Made by a program: the position numbers and the translations under genes. Positions 27,352 to 35,943 of a DNA stretch of 64,000 nucleotides are shown one piece after another. The stretch covers positions 4,774,001-4,838,000 of the forward strand of contig NZ_JAPNKC010000001.1 of the NCBI RefSeq assembly GCF_026626705.1. Direction: 5' to 3'. The first letter of the stretch is position 1. The number at the start of each line of letters is the position of its first letter. The notes under the pieces are model-generated. The model made no database searches. It saw only the letters and a program-made list of their open reading frames with translations, and was not told the origin of the DNA. Source of the stretch: Pyxidicoccus sp. MSG2. Its GTDB lineage: Bacteria; Myxococcota; Myxococcia; Myxococcales; Myxococcaceae.

Positions 27352-28536
27352 TCAGCGGCGGCCCGCGGCGGAGGCGGCCACGTCGAGCGCCTTGTCGAGC
27401 TGCGGGTCCTTCCCTTCCGAGTACGGCAGCGCGTCCGGGACCTCGACGTCCACGTCCACGCCGGTGCCCTCCAGGCGCACGCCCTCCACCTCCACGTCCA
27501 TGACGGCGAGGTAGAGCAGGTCCCCGTTGGACAGGAACAGGGGCGCGCCCGCGAGCACGGCGCCCGCGGTGCGCTGGCCCACGAGCGTGGCGCGTTTGTG
27601 CTTCTTGAGGGCGAAGGCAACCATCTCCTTGCCGCTGCGGGAGTTGCCGTTGACGAGCAGCACCACCGGCTTGCGCCACGTGGTGGAGCGGGTGTTGCGC
27701 TGGCCCTCGCGGTTGATGTCGGTGAAGAGGGGCACCAGCGGATTGAAGAGGTTGAGGAAGTCGGGATTGCAGCCGCCCCAGCCGTCGCGGAAGTCGATGA
27801 CCAGCGCCTCGGCGCTCGCGAAGGTGCTCGTCAGGGCGTCCTGGAGCACTTCCTGGTGCTCGGTGCCGGCGCACGAGTAGAGGTGCTGGTACGCGACGCG
27901 CCGGCCGTTGTGCTCGATGACGCGCGAGCTGCCGCGTTGGACTTCCAGCCACTCGGCCTTGGGGTTCACCGTGCGCGGGGTGACGGTGAGGGCGAGGGGC
28001 GCGGCGCCGCGCGTGCGCTCCACGGAGATGCGCGTGGGCCTGCCGGCGCGTCCTTCGAACGAGGCACCGGAGAGAAGCCGGTCGCCGCGGAGGAGACCGG
28101 CGCGAGCGGCGGGGCCTCCGGCGAAGACATGGCGGACGAAGACGCCATCGGGGCGCTCCACGAGGTCGGCGCCGATGCTGGCGTATTCGACGCGGGGGAG
28201 GCGGAGGAACTGCTGGAAGATGGCGGACAGGGCGGTGTGGCCCGGGCTGCCCTTCGGGTAGAGGACGCTGTGCGAGGCGCCCAATTCGGCGAGGGCCGCG
28301 TTGGTGCGCTTCGCGAAGTCCTCCGCGCTCGTGGCGGCGGCGCCGTAGTTCCGGTGTGTCGCGCCCCAGGCCTCGGCCTTCTTCGCGTCGAAGAAGCGGG
28401 TGCGGACGAACTCCACCACCTCGTTGCCGGGCTTCACGTACGGCCCGGAAGCGGCGGCAGGGGCCCCGGTGGCGAGCAGTGCGCAGGCCACCAGGACGGC
28501 CCGACGGATTCCGAACACAGTGCGCGAAGCGCTCAT
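27352..28536 (-). CDS. S41 family peptidase (tail-specific/tricorn-core type) with PDZ domain
   Basis: This 394-residue protein has a signal peptide (VLVACALLATGAPAAA) and GGAGGAGG before the ATG. A PDZ-like region (GVFVRHVFAGGPAARAGLLRGDRLL) comes before the catalytic domain. That domain has LVIDFRDGWGG, VVLLVNGNSRSGKEM with the nucleophile Ser, and LVGQRTAGAV. The usual Lys of the CtpA-type Ser-Lys dyad (FGKG) is not seen. RTAG stands there, as in tricorn-like S41 members that use a different tetrad. It is probably a periplasmic or exported protease. It is divergent from the LuxR-type regulator. Confidence 0.87.
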   Translation of the reverse strand: MSASRTVFGIRRAVLVACALLATGAPAAASGPYVKPGNEVVEFVRTRFFDAKKAEAWGATHRNYGAAATSAEDFAKRTNAALAELGASHSVLYPKGSPGHTALSAIFQQFLRLPRVEYASIGADLVERPDGVFVRHVFAGGPAARAGLLRGDRLLSGASFEGRAGRPTRISVERTRGAAPLALTVTPRTVNPKAEWLEVQRGSSRVIEHNGRRVAYQHLYSCAGTEHQEVLQDALTSTFASAEALVIDFRDGWGGCNPDFLNLFNPLVPLFTDINREGQRNTRSTTWRKPVVLLVNGNSRSGKEMVAFALKKHKRATLVGQRTAGAVLAGAPLFLSNGDLLYLAVMDVEVEGVRLEGTGVDVDVEVPDALPYSEGKDPQLDKALDVAASAAGRR

Positions 28537-28659
28537 CCCGTGCCTCCTCCTTCAAACTTCTTCATGGACGCCGAGCCCGCCGCCCGTGACGTCTTGAGGC
28601 TACCAGCCCCACCGCCCACACGAGCGGAGCCGCGACGTGCTGGTTATGGAAGAGGTCCC

Positions 28660-29304
28660 GTGCTGGACGCAGCCACCGCCCCCCTACGCCTCGCCCTCGT
28701 CGCCGAGGACCCACTCGCTCGGGGTGCGCTCTCCCGCGCGCTGGGCGACCAGGGAGGCGAGTTGCTCCTGGTGGCGGCCGGCACCCAGGCAGAGCTGGAG
28801 TCCGCGGCCGGCGAGGCCCCGGACGTGGTGCTGTGGGACACCGGCCTGCACCTCCCGGAGCACGACGCCCGCGTGGAGCCGCCCGACCTGGGTGCCCCCG
28901 TGCTCGCCCTGGTGGCGGACGAGGCCGCGGGCGAGGTGGCGCTGACGGCGGGGGCGCGCGGGCTGCTCTTCCGGGACGTGGGCCCCGCGCCGCTCGTCGC
29001 CGCGCTGCTCGCCGTGGCCCGGGGGCTCACCGTGTTCGACCCGGGGCTCTCGGAGGTCCGCGCCGCGCCCCGGGCCGCCACCTCCCCCACCAACACCCCG
29101 GGCCCGGACTCACTCACGCCCCGAGAGCGCGAGGTGCTCGCCCTGCTGGCGGAAGGGCTGTCCAACAAGGCCATCGCGGACCGGCTCTCCATCAGCGAGC
29201 ACACGGCCAAGTTCCACGTCAACGCGGTGCTCGCCAAGCTCGGCGTGCAGCGCCGCACCGAGGCCGTCGTCCGCGCCGCCCGGCTGGGGCTCGTCACCCT
29301 GTGA
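28660..29304 (+). CDS. LuxR/NarL-type response regulator with degenerate receiver
   Basis: This 214-residue protein starts at GTG 28660 behind AGAGG. The N-terminal receiver-like domain keeps the phosphoacceptor-like Asp in VVLWDTGLHLPEHD. It lacks a clear acidic pair (only AEDP) and the conserved Lys, so phosphorylation is doubtful. The C-terminal HTH is classic (LTPREREVLALLAEGLSNKAIA, then SEHTAKFHVNAVLAKLGVQRRTEAV). No kinase is adjacent. It is divergent from the S41 peptidase, which could be its target. An upstream ATG at 28564 has no ribosome binding site. Confidence 0.85.
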   Translation: MLDAATAPLRLALVAEDPLARGALSRALGDQGGELLLVAAGTQAELESAAGEAPDVVLWDTGLHLPEHDARVEPPDLGAPVLALVADEAAGEVALTAGARGLLFRDVGPAPLVAALLAVARGLTVFDPGLSEVRAAPRAATSPTNTPGPDSLTPREREVLALLAEGLSNKAIADRLSISEHTAKFHVNAVLAKLGVQRRTEAVVRAARLGLVTL

Positions 29305-29335
29305 GCAGCAGCCGGTAGCGCTTCACTCCGAAGCG

Positions 29336-30004
29336 TTACCGCGTCGTCTTCCGACGCGTCCGGGCCGCGCTTCCACGCTTCGAGGCCTTCGAGCGCGCGG
29401 CCTTCGCCGTGGGCCACGGGCGCCCCGTCTCCTCTTCCCAGCGGCGAACGGCCTGTGCGACGAGCGGCGCCTTCCGCTCCAGATAGCGCAGGGAAATCTC
29501 TCCCTGCTCGTACTCCCGGAGCCACTGCCGCCGGTAGCGGACGACCCGCTCGTCATGGTCCAGCCCGAGCAGCCGCAACGTGTCCTCCGCGCGCTTGCGA
29601 TGCTTCGGTGGACACAAGCTCGAAACCTGGAGCTGGAGCGAAGGCAGGAGCAGCTCGAACCAGCCCTGGCGCACCTCGAACGGGTCCAGCAACTGCGAGG
29701 ACTTCAGGGCCTGCTTGCGGCTGTTGAGCCACGCCGCCGAATAGCGAAGGTTGCTCCACTCGTAGGTCTGCCCGCGGTCCTCCTCGAGCGAGACGAAGTG
29801 GTCCGCGGTGCCCGGTGCGCCGAGGAACATCGCCGTATAGGCACAGCGCTGCTCGAAGGCCTCCGCGAGCTCCGCATTGAAGGCGCGCCACAAGGCGGGA
29901 GGCCGTCCCGGATGGCGCGGATTCTCTCGCAGCCACCGGGCTCCCGGCCGGCGCACCTGCGCGTCGAAGTCAGCGGGCTCGTCGGCGGGAATGCAGCGAA
30001 CCAC
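29336..30004 (-). CDS. HNH-like nuclease, PtuB-like partner of the adjacent ATPase
   Basis: This 222-residue protein starts at GTG 30004 behind GGGGGAGG. It overlaps the 3' end of the ATPase gene by 35 bases, so translation is likely coupled. The core is RCAYTAMF (residues 53-60), DHF (68-70), YEWSNLRY (81-88) and NSRK (94-97). This has the spacing of HNH nucleases of the PtuB/TIGR02646 type (Cys, D-H, W-N-L, N-x-x-K). Two CxxC zinc pairs common in such nucleases are absent: CAYT and SAAW stand in their places. The tail is very basic (KAARSKASKRG), fitting nucleic-acid binding. It is the likely effector of a two-gene conflict system. Confidence 0.68.
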   Translation of the reverse strand: MVRCIPADEPADFDAQVRRPGARWLRENPRHPGRPPALWRAFNAELAEAFEQRCAYTAMFLGAPGTADHFVSLEEDRGQTYEWSNLRYSAAWLNSRKQALKSSQLLDPFEVRQGWFELLLPSLQLQVSSLCPPKHRKRAEDTLRLLGLDHDERVVRYRRQWLREYEQGEISLRYLERKAPLVAQAVRRWEEETGRPWPTAKAARSKASKRGSAARTRRKTTR

Positions 30005-31277
30005 GGCGACCTCCCCCTTCCCGTGTGACGACCCACCGCGGCCAGAACGGGTCCTGCTCCGGCAGCAGTCGCTGCAGCTCGGCGTCAATCTCCTCCATCG
30101 AGGAGAGCCCCTCGGGCAACGCCTGCATCTCCTTCCGCATGAAGGCCTCGGCAGCCTCCACGGCCCTCTCGGCCTCCAGGGAGCGCGGCTGCTCCAGGCC
30201 GAAAATCTCCGACGTCAGCCAGTCATTCGCGTCTCCCTGCTTCGCCCAGGGAAGCTGCCGGAGCTGCACGGCCTCCCCCTGAAGCTCGAAGAGGAAGAGC
30301 GCGTCCCGCGCCTCGTCGAAGAAGGGCTCCAGCGATGCGAGCACCAGGGGCGAGTGCGTCGTCAGCAAGGCCTGGACGGAGGTCTCCTGGGCCAGCCCGT
30401 CGACGACCTCGATGAGCGAGCGGACGATGCGGCGCTGCCACAGCGGGTGCAGGTGCGTCTCCACCTCGTCCACGAGCAGCACGAAGCGTGAGTCCCGGGG
30501 CTGCCCGAGGATTTCGGACGCCTGCACGTGCTCGTGCCACGTCCAGACGATGAGATAGGCCAGGCCCAGGACGCGCTTCATTCCCGCCGAGGCGTGCACG
30601 ACGGGGATGTTGCCGTAGGGCATGTCGATGGTCGGGTAGTCCCGAACATCCTCGACCGACAGGCGCATGGGCCTGCCGGGACGAATGGGCTCATGGCGCG
30701 GAGAGAGCTGCGCCAGCGCCCGGGTCAGCATCTGGAAGGCGGAGCCGGGTGTCCCATCGTCCTGGAGCTGCCAGCTCACCCAGTCGCGGACGAGGCCATT
30801 GCAGACCGTCTTGCCCTCGTACTGGAGCCCCTCCCAGAGTTCATCGGGCGAGAAGTGGAAGGCGTCCGGCCGGCGCGGTGCCTCGGGCTCGCTCTTCGCC
30901 TGACGGTGCCAGTAGTTTCGCGCCGGGTCCCAGACGGAGAAGCTCCCATCGACGCGGGCATAGACTGTCAGGCCGGGCATGTTCGGCCGCCCCGAGGGCC
31001 ACGGCCAGAGCTGGCGGGAGGCGTCGAAGCGGCTCTCCTTCGCCGCGGCCCGGCCGCTCTTGCCGATGATGGTCCAGTCAATCAACCGGCGCCGAGCACC
31101 CCGGCGAGGCCACGCCGGCATTCCTGGCCAGGTTCCGGTCAGGGACCACCAGGCCACGTCCAGGAGGAAGCTTTTCCCGAGGCCGTTGTCGCCCGTCAGG
31201 ACGTTCAACCGCGGAGCGAACGTGACATGGAGCTGGGGTGAGGGGCCCACGCCTTGAAGCCCGAGCTCTCGGAGCAT
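29970..31277 (-). CDS. AAA (OLD/PtuA-like, SMC-type) ATPase
   Basis: This roughly 435-residue protein starts at ATG 31277 (GTG 31286 possible). Walker A is GDNGLGKS near residue 32. A large insertion domain follows. The signature-like VVHASAGMKRVLGLAYLI, Walker B FVLLVDEVETHLHP (about 268) and the LLTTHSPLVLASL H-loop identify the ABC/SMC-like AAA_21 class used in PtuA, OLD and similar defence ATPases. There are no membrane segments. With the coupled HNH gene it forms an ATPase-nuclease module. It is divergent from the MoxR operon, with only about 70 bases between the two starts. Confidence 0.85.
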   Translation of the reverse strand: MLRELGLQGVGPSPQLHVTFAPRLNVLTGDNGLGKSFLLDVAWWSLTGTWPGMPAWPRRGARRRLIDWTIIGKSGRAAAKESRFDASRQLWPWPSGRPNMPGLTVYARVDGSFSVWDPARNYWHRQAKSEPEAPRRPDAFHFSPDELWEGLQYEGKTVCNGLVRDWVSWQLQDDGTPGSAFQMLTRALAQLSPRHEPIRPGRPMRLSVEDVRDYPTIDMPYGNIPVVHASAGMKRVLGLAYLIVWTWHEHVQASEILGQPRDSRFVLLVDEVETHLHPLWQRRIVRSLIEVVDGLAQETSVQALLTTHSPLVLASLEPFFDEARDALFLFELQGEAVQLRQLPWAKQGDANDWLTSEIFGLEQPRSLEAERAVEAAEAFMRKEMQALPEGLSSMEEIDAELQRLLPEQDPFWPRWVVTREGGGRRGSLHSRRRAR

Positions 31278-31347
31278 GCGCGACACTTAGTCCATCCGTC
31301 CCCGCTCAACCAGTTTCACGCGCTCTGGTGCTACGCTCCCGCGTCGA

Positions 31348-32892
31348 ATGGCCAATCAGGACTGGGTATCGCGCCTGCTGTTGGGGCGTGCTTCGGCGGA
31401 CACGGCGGACAAGGGAATCACCGTCCACCTCTCGGAGCGCGACGGGGGCAGTCTCCACGACAAGATGCGGCAGGCGTACTGGTGGATCACCAACAACGCC
31501 GTCATCTGTCCTTACTACGACCTCGAGTTCGGCCAGGCCACGTCCCTCAAGACGCCCGCGGGTGACGTGGTCCACCTCCCCGAGGACACCAGCTACAGCT
31601 CCTTCGTCCTCATCCCCCTGCTCACCCTCTTCACCTGCCGCCGCGCCCTGCTCGTCGGCGGCCCCGGGCGCGGGAAGACGACGTCCGCCGTCCTCATGGC
31701 CCTGCTCTCCGGCATGAGCCGCGACGAAGTGCACCGCGGCATCCAGCGCGGCCACCCGCAGCTGTCCATCGCCGACCTGCTCGGCGCGCCGCTGCCGTCC
31801 GACATGCTCAAGGCGGAGGACCTGTCCGCCGTGAAGGTGAGCTGGCGCAAGTGGATTGGCCAGCGCGTGAAAATCATCGACGAGTACAACCGCATCCCCA
31901 CCAAGACACAGTCCGCGCTCCTGTCCCTCATGGCGGAAGGGTACGCGGAGATGATGGACCAGTACGTCTACGCGGGCCGCTCGTCCTGGTTCCTCACCGC
32001 CAACGACGACCAGGGTGGCGGCACCTTCCAGGTCATCGAGGCCCTCAAGGACCGCATCGACGTCGTCGTGCGCGCCGTGCCGTTCAACTCCGGCTTCATG
32101 GACCAGCTCCTCCAGCGCCTGGAGGCGGACAAGTCCCCCGAGGAGCTGCTCCCGAAGGAAATCGTCTTCACCCCCACCGAGCTGGAGCGCGCCTACGCGT
32201 CCATCCTCGAAGTCGAGGTGCCGAAGGCGGTGCTGGAGCGCATCGCCTTCTTCCTCGGCCAGCTCGACTTCTGCCGCATGGCCTCGCCGCGCTTCGAGTT
32301 CAAGCACAAGGACACGCTCAAGCTCGCCGGCCAGTCGGTGGCCGCGGTGTGCAACGAGCAGTGCCCGCTGGACAAGCGGGTGCACCTCTGCACGCAGACG
32401 GAGAACGGCGTCAGCGTGCGCGCGTACCAGACCATCCTCCACTTCGCGAAGGCGATGGCCTTCTTCCGCGGCCATGACACGGTGGAGCTGGAGGACTTCC
32501 GGCAGATTGCCCCCTGGGTGCTGCACGAGAAGCTGGTGCCCAACACGCGCAGCGCCTTCTTCGAGGTGAAGGGGCACCGCACGCTCCTCCAGGACCGCGT
32601 GGCCTGGATTCGCCACATGTTCGACATGGCCATGTTCCGCTACGAGACGCACGAGCCCATCCGCCGCCAGGTGGCCGGGCTGCGCACCGAGCTGGACCAG
32701 GGCCTGGCTGGCGTGGACCTGCCCACCACGGAGCAGCGCATCGCCGGCATCACCACCCTGATGAACAGCCTGCTCACGAAGCAGGAGCTGTCCGGCCCCA
32801 TCTACGAGGACCTCATCCACCTCAAGTCCATGTACAGCCGCTACCGCAACTACGCGACGTGGCTGAAGGAGAACCCAGGCGGTCCGGCATGA
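31348..32892 (+). CDS. MoxR-type AAA+ ATPase (first gene of a five-gene operon)
   Basis: This 514-residue protein has Walker A LVGGPGRGKTT (about residue 105), Walker B VKIIDEYNRIPTKTQSALLSLM (about 175, with E-Y-N-R replacing the usual E-x-N-R/K), sensor 1 SSWFLTANDD, and an Arg-finger region. The C-terminal lid is long and followed by about 150 helical residues. MoxR ATPases act with VWA proteins to remodel or load metal into partners. The third gene here supplies such a VWA. Its TGA overlaps the next ATG (ATGA). The start has no strong ribosome site, but the protein begins at the family's usual place. Confidence 0.88.
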   Translation: MANQDWVSRLLLGRASADTADKGITVHLSERDGGSLHDKMRQAYWWITNNAVICPYYDLEFGQATSLKTPAGDVVHLPEDTSYSSFVLIPLLTLFTCRRALLVGGPGRGKTTSAVLMALLSGMSRDEVHRGIQRGHPQLSIADLLGAPLPSDMLKAEDLSAVKVSWRKWIGQRVKIIDEYNRIPTKTQSALLSLMAEGYAEMMDQYVYAGRSSWFLTANDDQGGGTFQVIEALKDRIDVVVRAVPFNSGFMDQLLQRLEADKSPEELLPKEIVFTPTELERAYASILEVEVPKAVLERIAFFLGQLDFCRMASPRFEFKHKDTLKLAGQSVAAVCNEQCPLDKRVHLCTQTENGVSVRAYQTILHFAKAMAFFRGHDTVELEDFRQIAPWVLHEKLVPNTRSAFFEVKGHRTLLQDRVAWIRHMFDMAMFRYETHEPIRRQVAGLRTELDQGLAGVDLPTTEQRIAGITTLMNSLLTKQELSGPIYEDLIHLKSMYSRYRNYATWLKENPGGPA

Positions 32893-33719
32893 GCAGCTTC
32901 GTCGACGAGCTGGAAGCCAATGCCCGCGGGCGCTTCGTGCGCTGGAATCCCGCGCTGTGGCGCGAGCTGCTCGAAGGCCCGGGGGCGAAGCTGGGCCAGG
33001 CCCTGTCCACCTCGGGCGCCAATCCGGAGGCGTCCGAGAAGCTCCTGCGCACCTGGCTGCGCCTGGGCGCGGAGGCCATCGGCCTGGGCTACCTCTACCC
33101 GTCCAGCGCGGGCCGGCGGAACTTCTTCACCCTCGCGTGGTCGGACCTGCTGCCCCGGCTGCTCGCGCAGGCCCCCGAGGCCGGGCGCGCCGGAGCGCTC
33201 GCGCAGCTGTGGAACCTGGGGGAGAACCTGGAGTCCGCGCCGCCCTGGATGCAGCGCATCTTCTGCCGCGTGGGCGAGGGGCTCACCTCGCTCGCGGACA
33301 TCGAGGCACGGCTGCGCGACACCGCGTCCCGGGCCCTGGAGCCGCCGCAGGCGAAGCTGGGCCAGAAGACGACACCCTTCCTCGTCCACCTGGCCGCCGA
33401 GGACAGCCGCTTCCTGCCCGGGGCCCTGCACTTCCTGTCCCCCACGGTGCTGTGCGTCCATGACCGGCACCGCCAGGCCACCGGCGGCCGCGAGGCGGCC
33501 ACGCAGGGCCTGTGGCTGACGGGCGACGCGCCGATGCGCCTGGGCGCCATGGGCTGCCGCGAGACGCCGGAGCCCACCCACGAGCAGACCCCGGCACTGG
33601 GGTGGCTGACGTGGAACGACCCGCGCGTGGATGACTGGTACGCCACCACCGTCAATGACTGGCGCGCCGCGGGCACGATGTTCACCTCGCAGTTCGTGGT
33701 GGTGCTCCTGCCGTCATGA
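32889..33719 (+). CDS. Conserved-looking hypothetical protein of the MoxR/VWA operon
   Basis: This 276-residue soluble protein has no signal or membrane segment. It is not assigned to a family I recognise. Visible features are an N-terminal helical half (WRELLEGPGAKLGQAL, LLRTWLRLGAEAIGLGYLYPS), a PWMQRIFCRVGEGLTSL helix, and a beta-rich C-terminal half. That half contains LGWLTWNDPRVDDWYATTVNDWRAAGTMFTSQFVVVLLP, which resembles a small ligand- or peptide-binding domain. ATGA overlaps at both ends show tight coupling with the MoxR and VWA genes, so a stoichiometric subunit is likely. Confidence 0.75.
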   Translation: MSSFVDELEANARGRFVRWNPALWRELLEGPGAKLGQALSTSGANPEASEKLLRTWLRLGAEAIGLGYLYPSSAGRRNFFTLAWSDLLPRLLAQAPEAGRAGALAQLWNLGENLESAPPWMQRIFCRVGEGLTSLADIEARLRDTASRALEPPQAKLGQKTTPFLVHLAAEDSRFLPGALHFLSPTVLCVHDRHRQATGGREAATQGLWLTGDAPMRLGAMGCRETPEPTHEQTPALGWLTWNDPRVDDWYATTVNDWRAAGTMFTSQFVVVLLPS

Positions 33720-35380
33720 GCCCGCCGCGCTTCACGCCCGAGCAGGTGGACACGTGCTGGCGCGACGCGCTGGACGTGTGGGACGTGCGCGTGCACCTGA
33801 GCCCGCCCGAGCCGCACGTGCCCTTCCATCCGGATGCGGACCACCAGAACGAGCCGCTCGCGTACATCGACCTGGCGACGCGCCAGGTGTTCGTCCACTT
33901 CGAATTGCTGCACGAGATGCGCGCGGCGAACAGCCTCACCGCCGTGCTGGCGCACGAGATTGGCCACCACGCGCGCTTCCCGCACACGCTGGGCTGGGAT
34001 GCGGAGCTGCGCGTGCTGGAGCAGCGGCTCATCCCCGGGCTGAAGCAGTCGCTCACCAACCTCTTCTACGACTTGCAGGTGAACGAGGTGGTGGGCCGCA
34101 CGCGCGCGACGGAGCTGGCCGACGTGTACCGCGGCTTCCAGCGCATCCGGGGCACCACGGACACGTCCCCGCTGTTCTTCTTCTACCTCGCCGTCTACGA
34201 GGAGCTGTGGAGCCTGGCCCCGGGATTCCTGGCACCCGCGGTCCTGGAAGCGCCGCTGGAGAAGCGCTACCCCGGCATGCGCGCCGAGGCCCGCATGTTC
34301 GCGCAGACCTTCTACGCGCTGCCGGACGCGCGCCTCCAGTTCCTCTACTTCTGCTCCACCTTCATCCGCTACATCGACAAGCCCGAGGAGCTGACGTACT
34401 GCCTGCCCCTGGGCGGCGACGTGTCGACGCCGGATGTGGACGACCTCGACGCGGCCCTCCACGGCGCGGGGCGCTGGGAGGACGCGCTGGAGGAGGCGAA
34501 GGAGCGCGGCTGGCTGCGGGGCACGTCCGGGGACTCGTCGCCGGAGGACGCGCTGACCACCATCCGCCGCGTCACCCACCACCTGCCCGGCAGCGGACGA
34601 GGAGAGCTCCAGCGAGCGCTGGTGGGCCGGCACTACAAGCGACTGGTGGACCAGCACATCCTGAAGCTCCCGTCCGCGCCGTCGAAGCCGGAGCCGTACC
34701 TGCGCACCACGCCCGAAGCATGGGAGTACGGCGATGACCCGTCCGCCATCGACTGGACGCTGACGGTGATTTCCCAGGGCCACCTCGCGGCGGTGTCGCC
34801 GCTGCGCCGGGAGCTGGAGGCGGACCTGCCTCCGCCGTCGGACCTGGGGGTGCCCTCCGTCGAAATCTACGTGGACACCAGCGGCTCCATGCCCGACCCG
34901 GCGACGCAGTTCAACGCCATGACGCTGGCGGCGCAGGTGCTGTCCGCCTCGGCGCTTCGCAAGAAGGCGACGGTGAAGGGCGTCATCTACTCGCACGGCA
35001 CGCCCGTGGTATCGCCGTGGATGTACGACGAGGAGACGGCGCGCGACTTCCTGCTCGGCTACATCGGTGGAGGGACGCAGTACCCCTTCGGGCTGCTGGA
35101 CTCCCTGTCGAAGGAGCGGCCGGACGCCATGCGCGTCATCATCTCCGACAGCGACTTCCTGTCGAACGTGTCCGATGGCGACAGCATGAAGCGGCTGGTG
35201 GAGGCGGTGCGGCGCTCCCGCATGGTGGTGGCGTTCCTCGCGCTGCCGGACGACCAGGCGGCGCGCAAGGTGCTGGCGCCGGTGCTGGCGGAGCGGCGCT
35301 TCCGTCTCGTGGTGGTGACGTGGCTGTCGGACTTCGGTCCCGCGGCCGCGGCCCTGGCCCGGGCCCTGCTGGAGAACTGA
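33716..35380 (+). CDS. Metallopeptidase-like/VWA fusion protein (DUF2201 type)
   Basis: This 554-residue protein carries an N-terminal zinc-peptidase-like domain with LAHEIGHHARFPHTLG near residue 79 (HExxH, intact). The C-terminal VWA-like domain has the MIDAS motif VDTSGSMPD near residue 387 and IISDSDFLS as the second acidic strand. This order is that of the DUF2201_N/DUF2201 families, which travel with MoxR ATPases. The VWA probably docks to the ATPase through metal. The peptidase domain may be the effector. ATGA overlap precedes it, and TGATG joins it to the next gene. Confidence 0.85.
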   Translation: MSPPRFTPEQVDTCWRDALDVWDVRVHLSPPEPHVPFHPDADHQNEPLAYIDLATRQVFVHFELLHEMRAANSLTAVLAHEIGHHARFPHTLGWDAELRVLEQRLIPGLKQSLTNLFYDLQVNEVVGRTRATELADVYRGFQRIRGTTDTSPLFFFYLAVYEELWSLAPGFLAPAVLEAPLEKRYPGMRAEARMFAQTFYALPDARLQFLYFCSTFIRYIDKPEELTYCLPLGGDVSTPDVDDLDAALHGAGRWEDALEEAKERGWLRGTSGDSSPEDALTTIRRVTHHLPGSGRGELQRALVGRHYKRLVDQHILKLPSAPSKPEPYLRTTPEAWEYGDDPSAIDWTLTVISQGHLAAVSPLRRELEADLPPPSDLGVPSVEIYVDTSGSMPDPATQFNAMTLAAQVLSASALRKKATVKGVIYSHGTPVVSPWMYDEETARDFLLGYIGGGTQYPFGLLDSLSKERPDAMRVIISDSDFLSNVSDGDSMKRLVEAVRRSRMVVAFLALPDDQAARKVLAPVLAERRFRLVVVTWLSDFGPAAAALARALLEN

Positions 35381-35943
35381 TGCTCTTCGACATCCAGACC
35401 CTTCGGAAGCAGCTCGCGGCGGCGCCCATCGTCTCGCCGTATCCCCACGAGTTGGCCGTGGCCATCATCTGCGACACCTTCCGGCTGGCGAACGTGCGCC
35501 CGCCCTCGCGGCAGGACTGGTTGGACCTGGAGCAGTACGCCCACCACCCGCTCTGGCGAGAGCAGGTGGTCATGCTCGCGCACCTGCTGGCCGGCTCCGC
35601 GCTGCGGGACGACTCGGCGAAGGCGCTGAAGAAGGGCACGGAGGCCACGGCCGTCCTCCGGCACTTCTTCGAGGACATCGCCCCGCTGACGGCGGAGATG
35701 GTGCGCTCGAATGCCTTCCGGCAGGAGGAGTTCCTCCGCAAGTGGGTGCGCGCGCTGGGCGGGCTGGTGCTGAACGAGTCCGCGAAGGAGTCCGCGAAGC
35801 GCCTGGACCAGCTCGACTACCGCAAGGCCCAGCAGGAGTTGAAGCGCGCGGAGGAGGCACGCAAGCAGGAGGCGGAGCGCCGCGAGCAACTGCTCCGTGA
35901 GGCGCAGCAGCGCGAGTCCGAAGCGCGAGGCTGGCGCGAGTGA
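35380..35943 (+). CDS. Helical/coiled-coil protein of the MoxR/VWA operon
   Basis: This 187-residue soluble protein is almost wholly helical. From about residue 145 it forms a highly charged coiled coil rich in Glu, Arg, Gln and Ala (KAQQELKRAEEARKQEAERR). Residues 60-130 contain repeated hydrophobic helices (HPLWREQVVMLAHLLAGSAL, AVLRHFFEDIAPLTAEMV). No family is recognised. The start shares its first base with the previous stop (TGATG), and its stop overlaps the next GTG (GTGA). It is likely a scaffold or adaptor subunit. Confidence 0.75.
   Translation: MLFDIQTLRKQLAAAPIVSPYPHELAVAIICDTFRLANVRPPSRQDWLDLEQYAHHPLWREQVVMLAHLLAGSALRDDSAKALKKGTEATAVLRHFFEDIAPLTAEMVRSNAFRQEEFLRKWVRALGGLVLNESAKESAKRLDQLDYRKAQQELKRAEEARKQEAERREQLLREAQQRESEARGWRE

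Noticed and set aside
31306-32820. Minus-strand frame of 504 codons opposite the MoxR ATPase
   Set aside because: The plus strand has clear Walker motifs. The antisense protein has no recognisable domain.
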